A stretch of DNA of 64,000 nt from Armillaria gallica (GCA_037576215.1 JBANDB010000001.1:2294001-2358000); one strand, 5' to 3'; shown: positions 1-11,901, counted from the stretch's first letter. The notes: generated from the sequence alone by a model not told the origin. Made by a program: numbers and translations.

Positions 1-1415
1 TTTCAATCAGCAGGACCACCTATGGCCCTCGACCACATGGGTCTAGCATGCCACCTACGCAGCAAGGGTTGCGTCCACTACCGTCTACAAGCAGCTTCCG
101 GTCTGCTGCGAATGCTGCAGCCTTGTACGTCCCACACGGCCGAACCGGAAGAGAAATGTCGACGACGTCACTAGTAACCGACCGGTCGCCTCGATCCTCG
201 ATGTCCTCTGATCATAATCCGTTCCGCAATCCAACAACGCCCCGGAATAGGGCGATGGATCTTCCTGGACGTGGAGAAGGACATCCTACGGATCCGGCGA
301 TCATCCATTCTATCACGCAAACGATGATCGGAGAGTTCCTGTACAAATATACGAGGAAGACCATCGGGAAAGGATATGGAGAGCGAAGGCATCGGAGGTT
401 TTTCTGGGTACATCCGTATACCAAGACTTTGTACTGGAGTTCGGCGGACCCAGGATCATCAAATGTATCAGAGTCCAGCGCAAAGAGTGGTATGTATCCC
501 CCTCATTCTCGCGGCGTTTTTCCTGGTTAATCTGGTGTTTTAGCCTATATTGAAGGGGTGCGGTCCGTCCTAGATCCCAACCCGATGCCCCCAGGTCTGT
601 ATCAATATAGTGTCGTGGTGTCTACCCCTCAGAGAGAAATGAAGATCACTGCGCCGACCAAGGAGCGGCATGACATATGGCTAAATGTTTGTTGAATACT
701 TGCTAATCTCTTCCGATTTTCAAAGCTGATCCCCCTTTGCGTTTAGGCTTTGAAATATCTGCTGTCAAGGCCAAACGCCGTTAATGTCAACTCTCCGGGA
801 AATGCCACTGCAGTTCTTGACAGTCCGATGTCTCTTGGTGACTTTGCTGATGACGACCGACGTCCTATCATGTCGAGCCCACAGAGTCAGAGAAGTGGGC
901 GGAGCACGCGGCGCGCAGCAGACAATTTCAACACGACACCCAAAGGCAAGCGGAGTAGATCGCAACTTTCTGCAGGTGGCTCCATCGGCAAGCGGTCCGG
1001 AACACCGGCTGCAGAGTACCTACGGTGGAACGGCCCGGAGAGTCCTTATAGCCCGACGAAATCCTTCGTGGATGTGCCTGGAGATGACGAGGACCTCGAT
1101 TTTGAATTGCACGGCCGGTCTGAAGACGAGAACGGCTTCGAAGGACTGGAGAATGTGCGTGCTTGTTGTGATGGAAGACACACCGTAGGCCATTCTGGGC
1201 GACATCACCACCATCACCATCATAACGGGAGCGGACTTGATCCCAATTCTGCTGGCCCTTCGGAACAGGATCGGCCCGTATCACCGTCTGCGTGGTCGTT
1301 CCGTTCGAGTACAAATTCTCACGAAAGTGGAAGTGCAGCCCTATTTTCATGGGGTCGGAGTGACGGCAAGCTTCGGTTTGGGTCGCGACGCTCTGCGAAA
1401 ACGTCAGTCACCTAG
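1..1415 (+). CDS. Num1/ApsA/Mcp5-type cortical anchor protein, C-terminal part (partial)
   Basis: The 3' end of a larger gene; the frame is open through the left edge. Exons are about 1-489, 544-686 and 747-1415, with introns beginning GTATGT and GTTTGT and ending TAG. A PH domain starts around the motif MIGEFLYKYTRK and continues through RRHRRFFWVHPYTKTLYWSS across the first intron to AYIEGVRSVLDPNP. This is the pattern of the PH domain that closes fungal Num1, ApsA and Mcp5 proteins. Family knowledge: that domain binds phosphoinositides at the plasma membrane and the protein anchors dynein or mitochondria at the cortex. The tail after the domain is low complexity, rich in Ser, Arg and Gly, and carries a run of seven His near 1203-1223. 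The role is inferred from the PH domain only, because the coiled-coil N-terminus lies outside the window. Confidence 0.85.
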
Positions 1416-1684
1416 TGATCTATCATTTTGCATTCTCCGCTTTGGATTGGAACGATTGATTTAGTACATCGCAATTTCACTTTTCCCCTTGTTTCACCCT
1501 ACACATACGTTGCTCTGCCTATGCTCCTTGATAATCCTGTTGCCATATTATGACTATACCATTACCATTCTTTTTTTTCAAGTTTTCTCTCTCTCGAAAC
1601 GCGTTTCGTTCGTATTGTCCATTTATCCTTTTCTTGTGTACGACATGATACTGAATATTCATACGCTCCTTCAAGAAAACTCAG

Positions 1685-2661
1685 TCATCCGCGTCGTGTT
1701 ACCTCTACTGAGTGATCCCAGACGGCCTGTCTTTGTTCGTCGGAAAAAGAGTACCACTTGGATGGGATTTGATACGCGTTTCCTTTGTAGTCTCTGAGAT
1801 AGAAACCTTCTTTTCCCTCAAGCAAGGCGAAGAGCATGTGCTCTGCACACTCTTCAGGGGCAGTCATGAACCGCCGGATGATGAAGTCCACCAGAGGTGA
1901 GAACAGGCGCAAGAGCCAGAAATTATAACTGTTGACTCCGGCGGTATTGACAGCACCGGGCCATATGTGCGTAAATACGACGCCTGGATTACGTTTGGCA
2001 TATTCCTGTTACGAAAATTATTATTCGACGTAATCGCTTCACGAAGAAGGCTCACTTCAACCATGATATCATTGTACGGAGCACTTGCCAAGCCCGCTCT
2101 GCAGCCTCCCCACCACGACTTCTTCACCCCCAAGTCATCGAAATTGACGGGCACACCTGATGCGGCACCAAGAATAGCCATAACCTTCGCGTCTTCTCCT
2201 GTTACCTGTGCCTTGTGCAACAAGGGAAGTAATTCGTGGATAATCTTGAACCGCGAGTAGTATCTCAAGCTCAGCAGCCTGTCGATCCCCTCCTCTGTCT
2301 CATTTCTTCCAGTCCATACCTGGACGTATCCAAGTGATAAGACCAGGAAATTGATCTTGGAAACAGCTCCGGAGATCTGCTTCGCCAGGACCTCGATGTT
2401 GGTCATTAACGTCGCGTCGCAATAGATGAATTCGCGTAGGGATGGGTCTTCCGTCGTGTTCGAAATGGATGCGAAGGTTTTCTCTGCGGCAGAGCGATTA
2501 CGGCCCACGATGATGAGGTGCACTCGGCCGCTGGTGTAGTGAGCGAGGGCTTTCACCATCGCTTCGCCTATACCTGAGGTCCCCCCGACGAAGACGGCGA
2601 CGGGGGTGTAGGAAGGTGACCATGATGTGTTAAAGTTTCGTACAATGGTAAGCTTTGGCAT
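1685..2661 (-). CDS. Short-chain dehydrogenase/reductase-like protein with atypical active site
   Basis: Two exons, 2056-2661 and 1685-2005, with a 50-bp intron (GTGAGC...CAG) give 308 residues in frame. The Rossmann glycine motif is VAVFVGGTSGIGEAMVKAL near residue 25, followed by an NADP-type VGRN segment. A central LSLGY and a serine in GAASG (position of the catalytic Ser) are present. After splicing, the segment YNDIMVEEYAKRNPG has Met where classical SDRs have Lys in YxxxK, so catalysis by the usual Ser-Tyr-Lys triad is doubtful, although a Lys lies a few residues on. The start is Met at 2661 (MPKLTIVR) because a TATA-like run lies just upstream. An upstream in-frame extension to 2802 looks like leader sequence. 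Substrate unknown. Confidence 0.85.
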
Positions 2662-2696
2662 GCTAAAGTTTGGAGTGCGTCCAGGCTGAAGCTCAT

Positions 2697-2704
2697 ATAT
2701 ATAT
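2697..2704 (-). promoter_or_regulatory. TATA-like run upstream of the SDR gene
   Basis: An alternating TATATATA stretch lies about 36 bp upstream of the chosen ATG of the dehydrogenase gene. If it is a real TATA box the 5' leader would be extremely short. The assignment rests on sequence and position only. Confidence 0.3.
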
Positions 2705-5249
2705 GGACAGTGGACGACGCGTAGCCAGACGGCGCGGTATGATGATCGGAAAGATCCAGGGGCGGGAGCGTCATGATCATGTGAACTCGTTTCGATCACC
2801 ATTCACTCTGGTGGGCTTGCCAATTTTTTTCGTACTTAACTCTTGCCCCTCTCTTCCTGCTCTATCTCAGAGGATGAATTATTCAAAGAACGTTATCCGT
2901 GTAATACTGTTAAGTGCTTCTCCGATGTTCCCTGTATGAATCGGTGTAATAAAGTAGTGTTGGATTAAAGGGTGAATTATCAAGCGACAGGGAACCCTTG
3001 GGAGGCAAACGCCGCACAAGGGTGTCCCGCTCTACATACAGACTTTTATACTAGTTGTGAAAGAAACTACTAGAAATTTCGTGCAGAGAAAAGAAATGTA
3101 GCTGAGTATTTACCAATCCCGACGGTGAGTCTGGCGAGTGTGGGCGCTTGCTATGATCCGGGCCGAAATATTACAAGTAGTAGTCGCCTCGACTCGCCTG
3201 TAACTCAACTTAACAAACTTGAATTGAAACTCAAGTATAGCTTCCTCAACTTCGTCGATCTGGATTCGAGAGACATTGCGATATGTTTTTCATTCTTCCT
3301 ACTTAGTCACACATGCTTCAGAATAATTCTTCAAGCGAGAATACTTACCTCGCTCCAAGCGGTAGGGTCGCACTGTGAACGAAAGGGATTGCATTGTGAT
3401 TATCAGAAGTCTGAGAGAAGAGCAGCTTGGGAAAAAATGTAAATGGTGCCGGGCTCATGTCCATAGATGTTGCAATGCCGCAGTCGATCCATCCACGCCG
3501 CAGGGTCGTTTACGAATGCGCGAGGGGTACGATTAGTGGTGGCCCCGGGCATCCCTTAAGCACTTGCAGGATCGGGAGATTATCCACGGTAGCATATCCC
3601 TAGCAAAGGAACGGGCCAACGGCTCTGGAACGTAATACAACGACGCAATGCCAAAGCGTTCCAGATAGCACGCGGGAACATCGGTTCTGCAACAAGGTAC
3701 ACTACATCACGAGCCAGGGAAAGAAACTAACTTCCATCAATCCGTATTGAGTTCGACCTGGATAGCGATGATAAGCCCAAGAAGAACATCAGAACAAAGA
3801 AGTAACTGTACCTTCGAAATTGGTTGTTCGATCGCATTTATGGACAATCTTAGGAACTGATTGATGATCCGATAGGCATCTTTTCTCCACGCCTCCATCT
3901 TGTGCTCGCCAAAAATCTTAATGAAAATCTTCCCTGTGGGACCTTCTCTCATAACAGTCTCTGACCGGGGTGGCCGTTCAATACTTACTTCCATCATGTC
4001 GTCAAGGGTAGACAGAATCGGCCAACCGAGGATTCAACTTAATTAGCGCTACGCAGGGGGTGCAAAATGTCATGCAGGTCCGTTAGTATACGCACCAAAA
4101 AACTAGGGGAAATCAGGACACAAAGTAGAGGGAAGGAGGGAACCTGAGGACCGGTAACTCCACCGCGTCTTAGTAGCTAGTGTACTTGTTGCGGTTAAGC
4201 AAACGCTGCACCCAAATTAATGGTAGACAGAAACTCATTTGTTTACACGCTCTGGGTAAAAGGTACAAGCAGGTTCCTCCCGTGAGACCGAGAACACCAG
4301 CCCAAGAACTTCAATCCGGAGATTCAATGAATAAATATGCATCAGTGCAGCAACATCGCGTTAACGATGGAAGGTTATGCACGTGGTGTTGCGAGGCATG
4401 TAGAGTCAGGTCGTTAACGTCGGTCGGGATAACAAGGGCGAACTTGGCGGCTTCAACAGCGACACCTTTCCAGCCAGGAAGGCGGTAACTGAGGATGGCA
4501 CCCTCATCAGCTCACAAGTGATCAATTTGGAACAATAAAACTCAGTGTCGTTGTAATGGTTACGAGCCTTTTCTAGGGTATTGCTGTATGGTGTTATCGG
4601 AGCAAAAGAAAACTTTCCAGGGCCTGTGGCGCCATTCTCTGGCACGCGGGGAACCCGGTAGGCCACCTGCAGGGTCTGACTTTTCGTGCGTGTGAGAAGG
4701 AAGACAATGGAGTAGGGGAGTAAACATGGTAGCGCAGAAGAAGAAATCCCCTCCTGGTGGCACCGTCGGCATTGGGCAAGGACTTGTAGAGCGTCTGTGG
4801 CTAGAAGTCTCATCGAAGCAGCAGAAGACGAGGGAATTTCATTAAGCCAAGTAATCGAGACATGCTTGTCGATGCTGGCATGAACATCGTCGAATAATTT
4901 CGTCCTTCATCTTCGCAACATATCTACCAGGGAATATACTAACTGTACGAGGGGGTAGAAAGACGTCTGAAAAATGGCTGACTGGCTGGACCCTGTCTAC
5001 TTTAGCAAAGCTGATGGGTCGATCAATCGAGCAATACCTACTTATTCGTTGGACTTCTAAGTAATAAAGATGTCAAGTCAAAATTACAGTTTCGGAACCC
5101 TTCGGAAGTCGGGCCGTGGGCTGGAATTCGTCTAGCACGTGATAGCACTACTCACGCCACACAGTGGCTTTCAGTTGTTCGCCACCATTCTCAACTGAAA
5201 GGTATCTATGTACCTGTTTGCGCACGTCGCTAATGTCCTTGCGTGGATT
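2705..5249. other. Gene-poor interval with coding-like scraps
   Basis: No intact gene is recognised. Two scraps read as if once coding. On the plus strand near 3370-3480 a cysteine-containing frame (CERKGLHCDY) is interrupted in a run of six A and would continue as CKWCRAHVHRC one base out of frame. On the minus strand near 4380-4500 a frame reads DEGAILSYRLPGWKG and continues to about 4380. Neither can be extended into a gene with plausible splice sites. A minus-strand frame at 3737-3997 (86 residues) resembles nothing I know. Confidence 0.5.
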
Positions 5250-5835
5250 CAATGTTCTCTAGACGTCTGTCGCAAAATCCTCTCCAAGTTTGCTCGCCAT
5301 CGAAACTCCTTTCGAGTACCACAGAGATCGTGAAGTGAACCAGGCATTGCCATCTTGTCCTCAGACGGAACGGAATTTTATACCAAAAGAGAATGCCCCT
5401 CATTACTTCAGACTTCTTCGCGGGACTTTTTTCTCTGCGCAATATTTCGGAGGAAACGAGGAATGGGCTTCCAGTAGCTCCATTATCTCATGATCTGAGA
5501 AGTCCTGTATTTTTCTCATCCGATTGCGCCTTGCTAACTATAGATATCGACGACTTTGACGCAGCGCTGAAACTCGCTCACAGGTACTGTGTGGACGGCA
5601 TTCAGGAGCATCAAAGATGTTCTCTCAAATTCAATTCTTTTTCAAAAGCCACTCGCTATGTTTGCTATTGCTATATCCCACTACTGGGATAAAGTTATCA
5701 TCCAGGCTGCGCGTTCTATGCTGCAACATCGATTGAAATTCCAGAGGAACATATTGAGGAATTGAAGCGTACCTCTGGCACGGACTATCATAACCTCTTG
5801 TCTTATCGTCGGCTGTGCGCGGCAAAAAAAATCTC
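5250..5835 (+). pseudogene. Decayed BTB/POZ-domain gene
   Basis: Collinear pieces of an agaricomycete BTB/POZ protein appear in changing frames on the plus strand. In order they are AILSSDGTEFYTKREC (5344-5392), LITSDFFAGLFSL then GLPVAPLSHD (about 5398-5490), EVLYFSHPIAPC (about 5500-5535), DIDDFDAALKLAHRY (5548-5595), IKDVLSNSILFQKPLAMFAI (5610 on) through SHYWDKVIIQAARSML, and finally EEHIEELKRTSGTDYHNLLSYRRLCAAK (5750-5828). The order matches the usual family layout: BTB strand, helix, VP.S.DS, the AL.YA.KY helix and the final GGDYHRLL-like motif. At least four frame changes separate them and most junctions lack good splice sites, so this is a pseudogene rather than a spliced gene. Intact family members are intracellular BTB proteins of unknown role, often in large paralogous sets. 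Confidence 0.75.
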
Positions 5836-7218
5836 TTACATTTGCTTTTCACTCGACATATCTGATTTCCTGTTCGGTGCCGCAGCGCCGCAGCGTCATC
5901 AGGCCATTCACCTCCCTTTCTTTATTTTTCGGCGATGGGTATTGGATGGCGCTGCTGCCGGCGTCGTGGACGGTCACCCGATCTGCCACCAAATCCAAGT
6001 CAAGATGCGCCATGCTTTAATTGTTCTGTTTCGCTGATGTCGGTCTTCCCTGGTGACAAAACTGTGCATGCCTGGGTCGTCATATGTCAAAGGTCTTCTT
6101 CCAAAGTCAGTGAAGCGCCACTGGACGGAACCGTTCGAGACTCGGAACCTCATAAAGAAAGCTTCGGGATGTAGTCGGCGCTCCGTAACTCTGTACTCTG
6201 ACGTACAGAAAGCGTACAGAAAGCCTCCAGTTCTTTCTGATGCCATTTCAAAGGCCATTTCGAAGGTACAGATTTTTCCTTGTATTTCCGAAGGTTGACC
6301 GACTATCGAACTTCTATGGACTTACAGGTACAACTGTAAGTGCCTAAATGAAGGCCAAACCCTTTATCCGTCGTATTTATCAATAAAGCTTCGCGCAGCC
6401 ACCGTTCTTCTCTTATCATCATTTTGCATCATATTCTCGGTCTCAATCAAGTTCCTGGCTACCGAAATACTTGTCTCTCTCGAGGTTCAGACTAGGGCTC
6501 CAGAGTAACGGCATACTGGATTTGTGGCTGGGAAATGCAGAAAGCCTGAGGTTACCCTCGATTCGTACCACTGATCTAGGTTTCCCTTCCTCATGCCGAG
6601 TTACTCGCACATAGAATGGATCTGGTTGACTACGTCGATCACAATTCTCTTCATCACAAGGTCACGTCATTTGTCGAGCCCGTAAACAGACCATCATAAC
6701 GCTGGTTGCTCTTTGCCTGAAACGTAACTTCCGGTCTCTCTTGGTACCGCTTTCGCAGATGACTCATCATCAAATCGAAAAGTTCTTTGTAGCTTGTCAA
6801 CCAGGAGGCGTATTTCTCATGTCACACTCAGCCTGACCTTCCGATAGGACAAACGGCGTGATCTGCATCCGAACCGACTACTCGGACTTGCTCATTCTTT
6901 CTAACTTCTAAGTGAACCTATGAAACTCTAGGTATGTATATACACGCTCCCACCTGCATTCCGAAGATCAGCCTAACCGTGGAATTCCTTAGACCCATTA
7001 GGTCCAAGACCCACCAATTTCACTCTGTCAACACTTGCACACTTCAATTTTATCATCATGCCATCACAAAAGGAGGAAACACGGCGCGATCGGATACAGT
7101 ACTGTTCTGATCCCTTATATTCGACGCGTTCTCATCTGGGCAGGCCTAAGTGCCACTTATCCTGTTTGTACTTATACCCCCTCTTTGTGTTCCTTTTTCC
7201 TCCCTCCTCTCCTCCCCA
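5836..7218. other. Intergenic, nothing recognised
   Basis: Short frames on both strands show no family motif and no convincing splice pattern. The last 200 bases are rich in C and T and presumably contain the promoter and leader of the membrane protein gene that starts at 7219. Confidence 0.5.
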
Positions 7219-8876
7219 ATGCCTGACTGGAAATCTCAGTCGGAAATTATCCTCGACAATGAAGTTTTCATCAAGCTTATGCACGTGCTCCTTGGGGTAT
7301 ATGTGTGAGTGCTGCCGTATTTCGTGGATGGGCATGGCTAATTCGCATGGTGAAGCTGGGAATTTTTCGTTTCTCTCTCTTTCGACTGGGATTTCATGTC
7401 AGGTCGAAAGAAGTTCCGTTGGCCCATGGTAAGTGGTATGCGCATTTCGAAACGTTGACCACTGTCCTTATTATCTTCTCAGATTTTCTACTTCTTCAAC
7501 AGATACCTTCTCTTATTTGCGCTTGTCGGAATGTACGCCTTGTTTTTTTGTCTTCTATTTGAAACGAGGATCCTCACCCGTGACAACAGTGCAATCGCGC
7601 TGAACATAACCAAGTGAGTACTTGACGTTGCCGCCTTCCGACGTGGATTTGTTATTGAGATTATGATCCCTAAGGGAAGTCAACTGTCAGGCGTTGTATA
7701 CTTTCAACCAGGTGTGTTCCATAGCTCGCTTCCTCTGACGCCACACTGATGCCCTTCACCAGCTGGCCGGTAATGCCGCCGTTGGCCTGGCTAGTATCAA
7801 CCTGAGTCTCCGAACGTGAGCAACACTCCTACCTTCAAGGGAAAGTTCCCCTTAACGCCTCTTCCATACAGAATAGCGGTCTATGCTCAATCTAAAATTC
7901 TAATTGTGGCTCTGATTATCGTTATACTCGGCCACTGGTCCTTGATACTACAAGGTACGTTCACGGCCCGTACCTTCGTTGCCTTTTGTGCTCACCAACA
8001 CGATTTCTATACAGGCGTTCTTATCAAAGCGGAATGGATTCCGGAGACGGAAACCTGCGTAATCACCTCGGCTAACAATACAGTCCTCGCCGCGACTTTC
8101 ATTTACTCTATGGTCTTCGACTTCGTCATCCTTGCATTGAATACATACAAACTCGTAGGGAGAAGAGGTCCTTCTGGCGGGAGTCAATTGACGAGAATGC
8201 TTTTCTCTGATGGTCTCGTATATTTTATCATTGCGTTAGTGCCGATCGAGTATCGTCCACTTAATAGTCTGATGAGACTAATAATGTTTTGCATTTTATA
8301 GGTTCCTGTCAAACCTAATAGCAACTGTATTCATGTGCCTCAACCTCAATGCTATCATGAGCGTCATTTTCAATGTTCCTGCCGCTATCGGGAGTACAGT
8401 GAGCCGGTCTCTACCTTTTTAGACGTGCCTCGCTTACCCACTTCTCCAGATCGTCGCATGCCGAGCTGTGCGACGCCTCAATAAATTCTACCACCGAGGC
8501 GCTGAAGTCTAGTATGTTCTTTCTTTACGTTTGCCTGAGAGGATCGGAGCGCTTTGACTAACCACGCCTCCGTAACAGCGCCAGTGGGTCAGGGTCAAAC
8601 TCAAACGATGCACCCCCACGATTTCGAACAATGAATCAAGTCGCCGTAGGCGGTCGCACTGTGCGGGGTACATCGGCTATAAGGGCGCCACCTTCGGATC
8701 TCACCAGCGGAGTACACGTGCAGATGGAAACCTTCACACGCACCGACAACTTCAATCACGGCAGCATCTCTCCCACCCATGTAACTTTCGAGGACGAATC
8801 CACTGGCAAAAGGGGTAGCGTGACCGTGGATGACTTGGAATTTGGCGACTCTGAGAGTAAGCACGAGGAGCTATAA
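7219..8876 (+). CDS. Orphan multi-spanning (GPCR-like) membrane protein, copy A
   Basis: Eleven exons join with consistent phase to 360 residues: 7219-7304, 7356-7428, 7483-7532, 7590-7613, 7675-7711, 7763-7815, 7872-7954, 8015-8234, 8302-8398, 8450-8511 and 8579-8876. The protein starts MPDWKSQSEI, enters a first helix (MHVLLGVYVWEFFVSLSFDW), then shows FRWPMIFYFFNRYLLLFALVG, CQALYTFNQLAGNAAVGLAS, SKILIVALIIVILGHWSLIL, a loop with Cys, FIYSMVFDFVILAL and DGLVYFIIAFLSNLIATVFM. That is about seven hydrophobic segments. The cytoplasmic-looking tail is charged and Ser/Thr-rich. The pattern belongs to a family of unknown function common in Agaricomycetes; a receptor role is inference. Copy B lies convergent at 10171-11901 with the same intron positions. 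Confidence 0.88.
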
Positions 8877-10170
8877 AAGATGGGCATCAAGGGGTGCAGG
8901 AGGAACGGAAATAGATCTGTATTGGAACCTAGAGGACGGATGCCTGTAGTCAGGGCAGTCCTTTTGATAAGTAATGTAAATTCGACGTTTATTTCTTGTA
9001 GTACCGGTGGGGGGTCTCAAGCGTGCATATTCCAGACCTATTCTGCTACTAAGTCAATAGCTTCGAATGTAACTGCCGAACAACTCACTCCGAGGTCGAC
9101 TCCACCTCGAACAACCGCGACTATTGAAACTTGCTGTAATCCCTTGTCCGCAGCCTTGGATCCAGCGCTAGGTGCTTTCTCAGGTATTGAGAAGCGTCTG
9201 TCAGCTGAGTGGGCCATATGGTTTCGAATGCCGTAGAGGTTGTCGTAACTAGAAGAACGCCACGGACACCGCGTTCAATCAGTGTGATACGGAAGGATAC
9301 GGGTTGTCGTTCTTCCATCGCTATCGCTTCTTCACTACTTCGCGGTAACGTTTTGGCGGCCGAAATTGAGATGTCAAGTACGACTGAGACGTAGTGGACA
9401 GGGAGAACTGTAACAAGAACTGAAAGAACTATATCGTTGATCTCGCACCAACATTTGCACCGATGCGATGCACATGCGAAATCCGTTCCTACTGGAGGGC
9501 GGACCACTCCGTCGGTATCTTTTGCACAAGAACAATTGCAAGCAATTGTAGGACTTTCAAGTTCAATACGAGATCACCGGCGATAAAACGTTCGACATGT
9601 ATAATGGGTCAAGAAATAAACATCATAATTTAAAGAGAAGTACAATCATGTATACGCCATCATCTGGACGGAACCTGCCTGATTAGCTGGTGCAGAGGAG
9701 ACAAACGGGTACCGAAACTCACACTTGTCTAAGGTTTCTAATTTTACAGACTGCGTAGGGGTATACCGGGTAACATCATCTGTGAGCGGATGCGTTAACC
9801 TGAGTTACTACACATGATAACCCACAAGATCACTCACAAAAATATGCCTCAAAGAAGATGGCGTCCAAAAGTGGAAGACACAGAGCCAACGCCGGAGTGC
9901 TCAAATCGAGTTGTATTGTGCGCAATATAATCTTTTTCTGCTGGCTTCTTCTTCTCTTCTTCTCTCCTCCCCCCTCCCTTCATTCTTGGGTCTAATTAAT
10001 GATACAGGTCCCACCCAATCCCCTTCGGCGATACGTACACAAAGTTTCAGCTTTTTGAGTTCTTCAGGCGACAGCAGATAGGCACAGAGGTTGGGAATCC
10101 ATTTACAAATGCAAAACGAGCGTGAGGTCCAATAACAAGAGGTGCAAAAGAAATTCAAAGGCAAGCCAAT
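8877..10170. other. Convergent intergenic region between membrane-protein copies A and B
   Basis: It separates the stop codons of the two paralogues and must hold both 3' ends. Open frames at 8880-9236 (+) and 9121-9507 (-) overlap, have no family motifs and no splice partners. A pyrimidine-rich stretch runs from about 9925 to 9990. No gene is supported. Confidence 0.5.
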
Positions 10171-11901
10171 TTAGTATGGAGGCCTCTTGAACTCGTCGCG
10201 AATATGTTGAGCCTCCGGATCATGATCGAACATACTGTCGGGCGAGCCTTTAATGACATTGCCCATAGCATCGTATTCGACGAAGCCTCCTGGAGATTCG
10301 AAAGTCTCCATCTAGAGCGACATCAGGGTTAGAATCGGTCATGAAACTCTGGTAACAATGTCACCTGTACATGGACACCGTCAACAGCGCTAAGGCCATT
10401 AGTGGCCACTTTGGGGCGCTTCGGTGGTGCCGCTGACGTCGTCGTTGTACGGAAGGCAAGTGTTGAAGCCACGGTAGTGCTGGAAAGATATATCAGCTAA
10501 AAACCTTCGTATGGAGGAAACCCCACCCACCCCAAGAAATCCGGGCCTTCTGACGTATATTTGCTCAAACGGCGAACGGCACGACAGGCCACAATCTATC
10601 GAGAAAATGAGATTTAGTCGATATGTAGATACCAGAACTCACAGTCGAGGCAATAGCTGCTGGAACATTGGCTATAATAGACATGACAGCATTGAGGTTG
10701 AGAAGCATGAAAATCTACAGAACATTGAACAATAAGTAAGAAAAGCGGCACAAAACAGATGCTTACGGTAGCGAGTAGATTGGCGAGGAAAGCGATCACG
10801 AAGTAGATCAGGCCGTCGCCGAATATCAGTGTGACTAGCATAGAGCGGCCAACTCGGGTAGCGCTGGAAAGGTGGGTCGTTAATGTGAAAGGAAGTTAAC
10901 ACAGACAAAGGACTGACCTAGGAGCTCTGAAGACCAGCTTGTAGCCCGTCAACATGAGAACGGTAAAATCAAAACACATCGAATAGATGAAAGTAATGGC
11001 TAAGAGCTTGTTGTCTGTTGAAGTAATAGCACAGCCGCCTGCACTAGTCCATTCAGCCTTCAAAAGTACACCTGCAAAAGCCTTAGATTGACAACGGCAT
11101 AGAATGAGTTAACTGACCGTGAAGGAGTAAGGACCAATGGCCCATGATAACCAGAACAAGCGGGATCACAACCCAAAGGTTACGCGACCATACGGCGATT
11201 CTGTCAAATCGAGACATAAGAAGCTATTTGAAATCCAAGACAGCACTTACGTCCGAAGAGAAAGATTGATCGATGCAAGTCCAATCGCAGCATTCCCAAA
11301 GAGCTAGAAGCTGTGTTAGACGCCGGTAAGAGCATAAATGGGGGGATGTACCTGGTTGAATGTATACAAGGCTTGACAATCTATCGGCCTGTAAATGTAT
11401 CACAATTGATGAATGATGCACGGAGGAAATGGAGCGGATATTACTTTGTGACATTCAGTGCGACGGAACTAAGATAACGTTTAGGTCAGGGAATCAGGAC
11501 CAGGTAATGGGATCCTCACATTCCAATAAGGGCGATGAGGAGGCAGTAACGGTTCAAAAAGTAGAAGATCTGGACGCCGTGAGCGATCAACGGATCCAGG
11601 CAGTAGCTCGACCACGTACTAAGGGCCATCGGAACGGCTTTTTACCCGAGAGATATTGCCAGTCGAACGGTAGAGACGTGAACCACTCCCAACTACGAAT
11701 ATACGCGTCAACATGATGTTCGGGAACGCATATATCCAGGTTTGGTGGTTAAACGTACATGTAGACGCCCAATAGCGTATGCATAAAGCGTGAAAAGGCC
11801 ACTGAAATACAATGAGCGATCCGAAAAGCACTGTAGGCACTGCAACCGAGTGACGTACCGCCGTCATTGGCGATTTCTTCTGGTGACTTCCAGTTGACCA
11901 T
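10171..11901 (-). CDS. Orphan multi-spanning (GPCR-like) membrane protein, copy B
   Basis: A multi-exon gene whose exons are too short to appear as long frames. The ATG at 11901 gives MVNWKSPEEIANDGG. A splice to about 11811 gives AFSRFMHTLLGVY, and one to about 11700 gives WEWFTSLPFDWQYLSGKK followed by FRWPL. Then follow IFYFLNRYCLLIALIG, SVALNVTK and DCQALYTFNQ, each matching copy A exon for exon. Later segments include a helix with LIFGDGLIYFVIAFLANLLA (about 10840-10770). The tail ends VHVQ METF... and stops at 10171-10173. Compared with copy A the soluble tail has diverged strongly (a Thr/Pro-rich stretch, then FDHDPEAQHIRDEFKRPPY), while the membrane part is conserved. Function unknown. 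The first and last exons are the least certain. Confidence 0.85.

Noticed and set aside
171..424. Two antisense frames opposite the PH-domain exon
   Set aside because: They are shadows of a strongly supported conserved domain on the other strand.
1200..1225. Seven-His run as an engineered tag
   Set aside because: It sits inside a natural low-complexity tail of a fungal gene with mixed CAC and CAT codons; there is no vector context.
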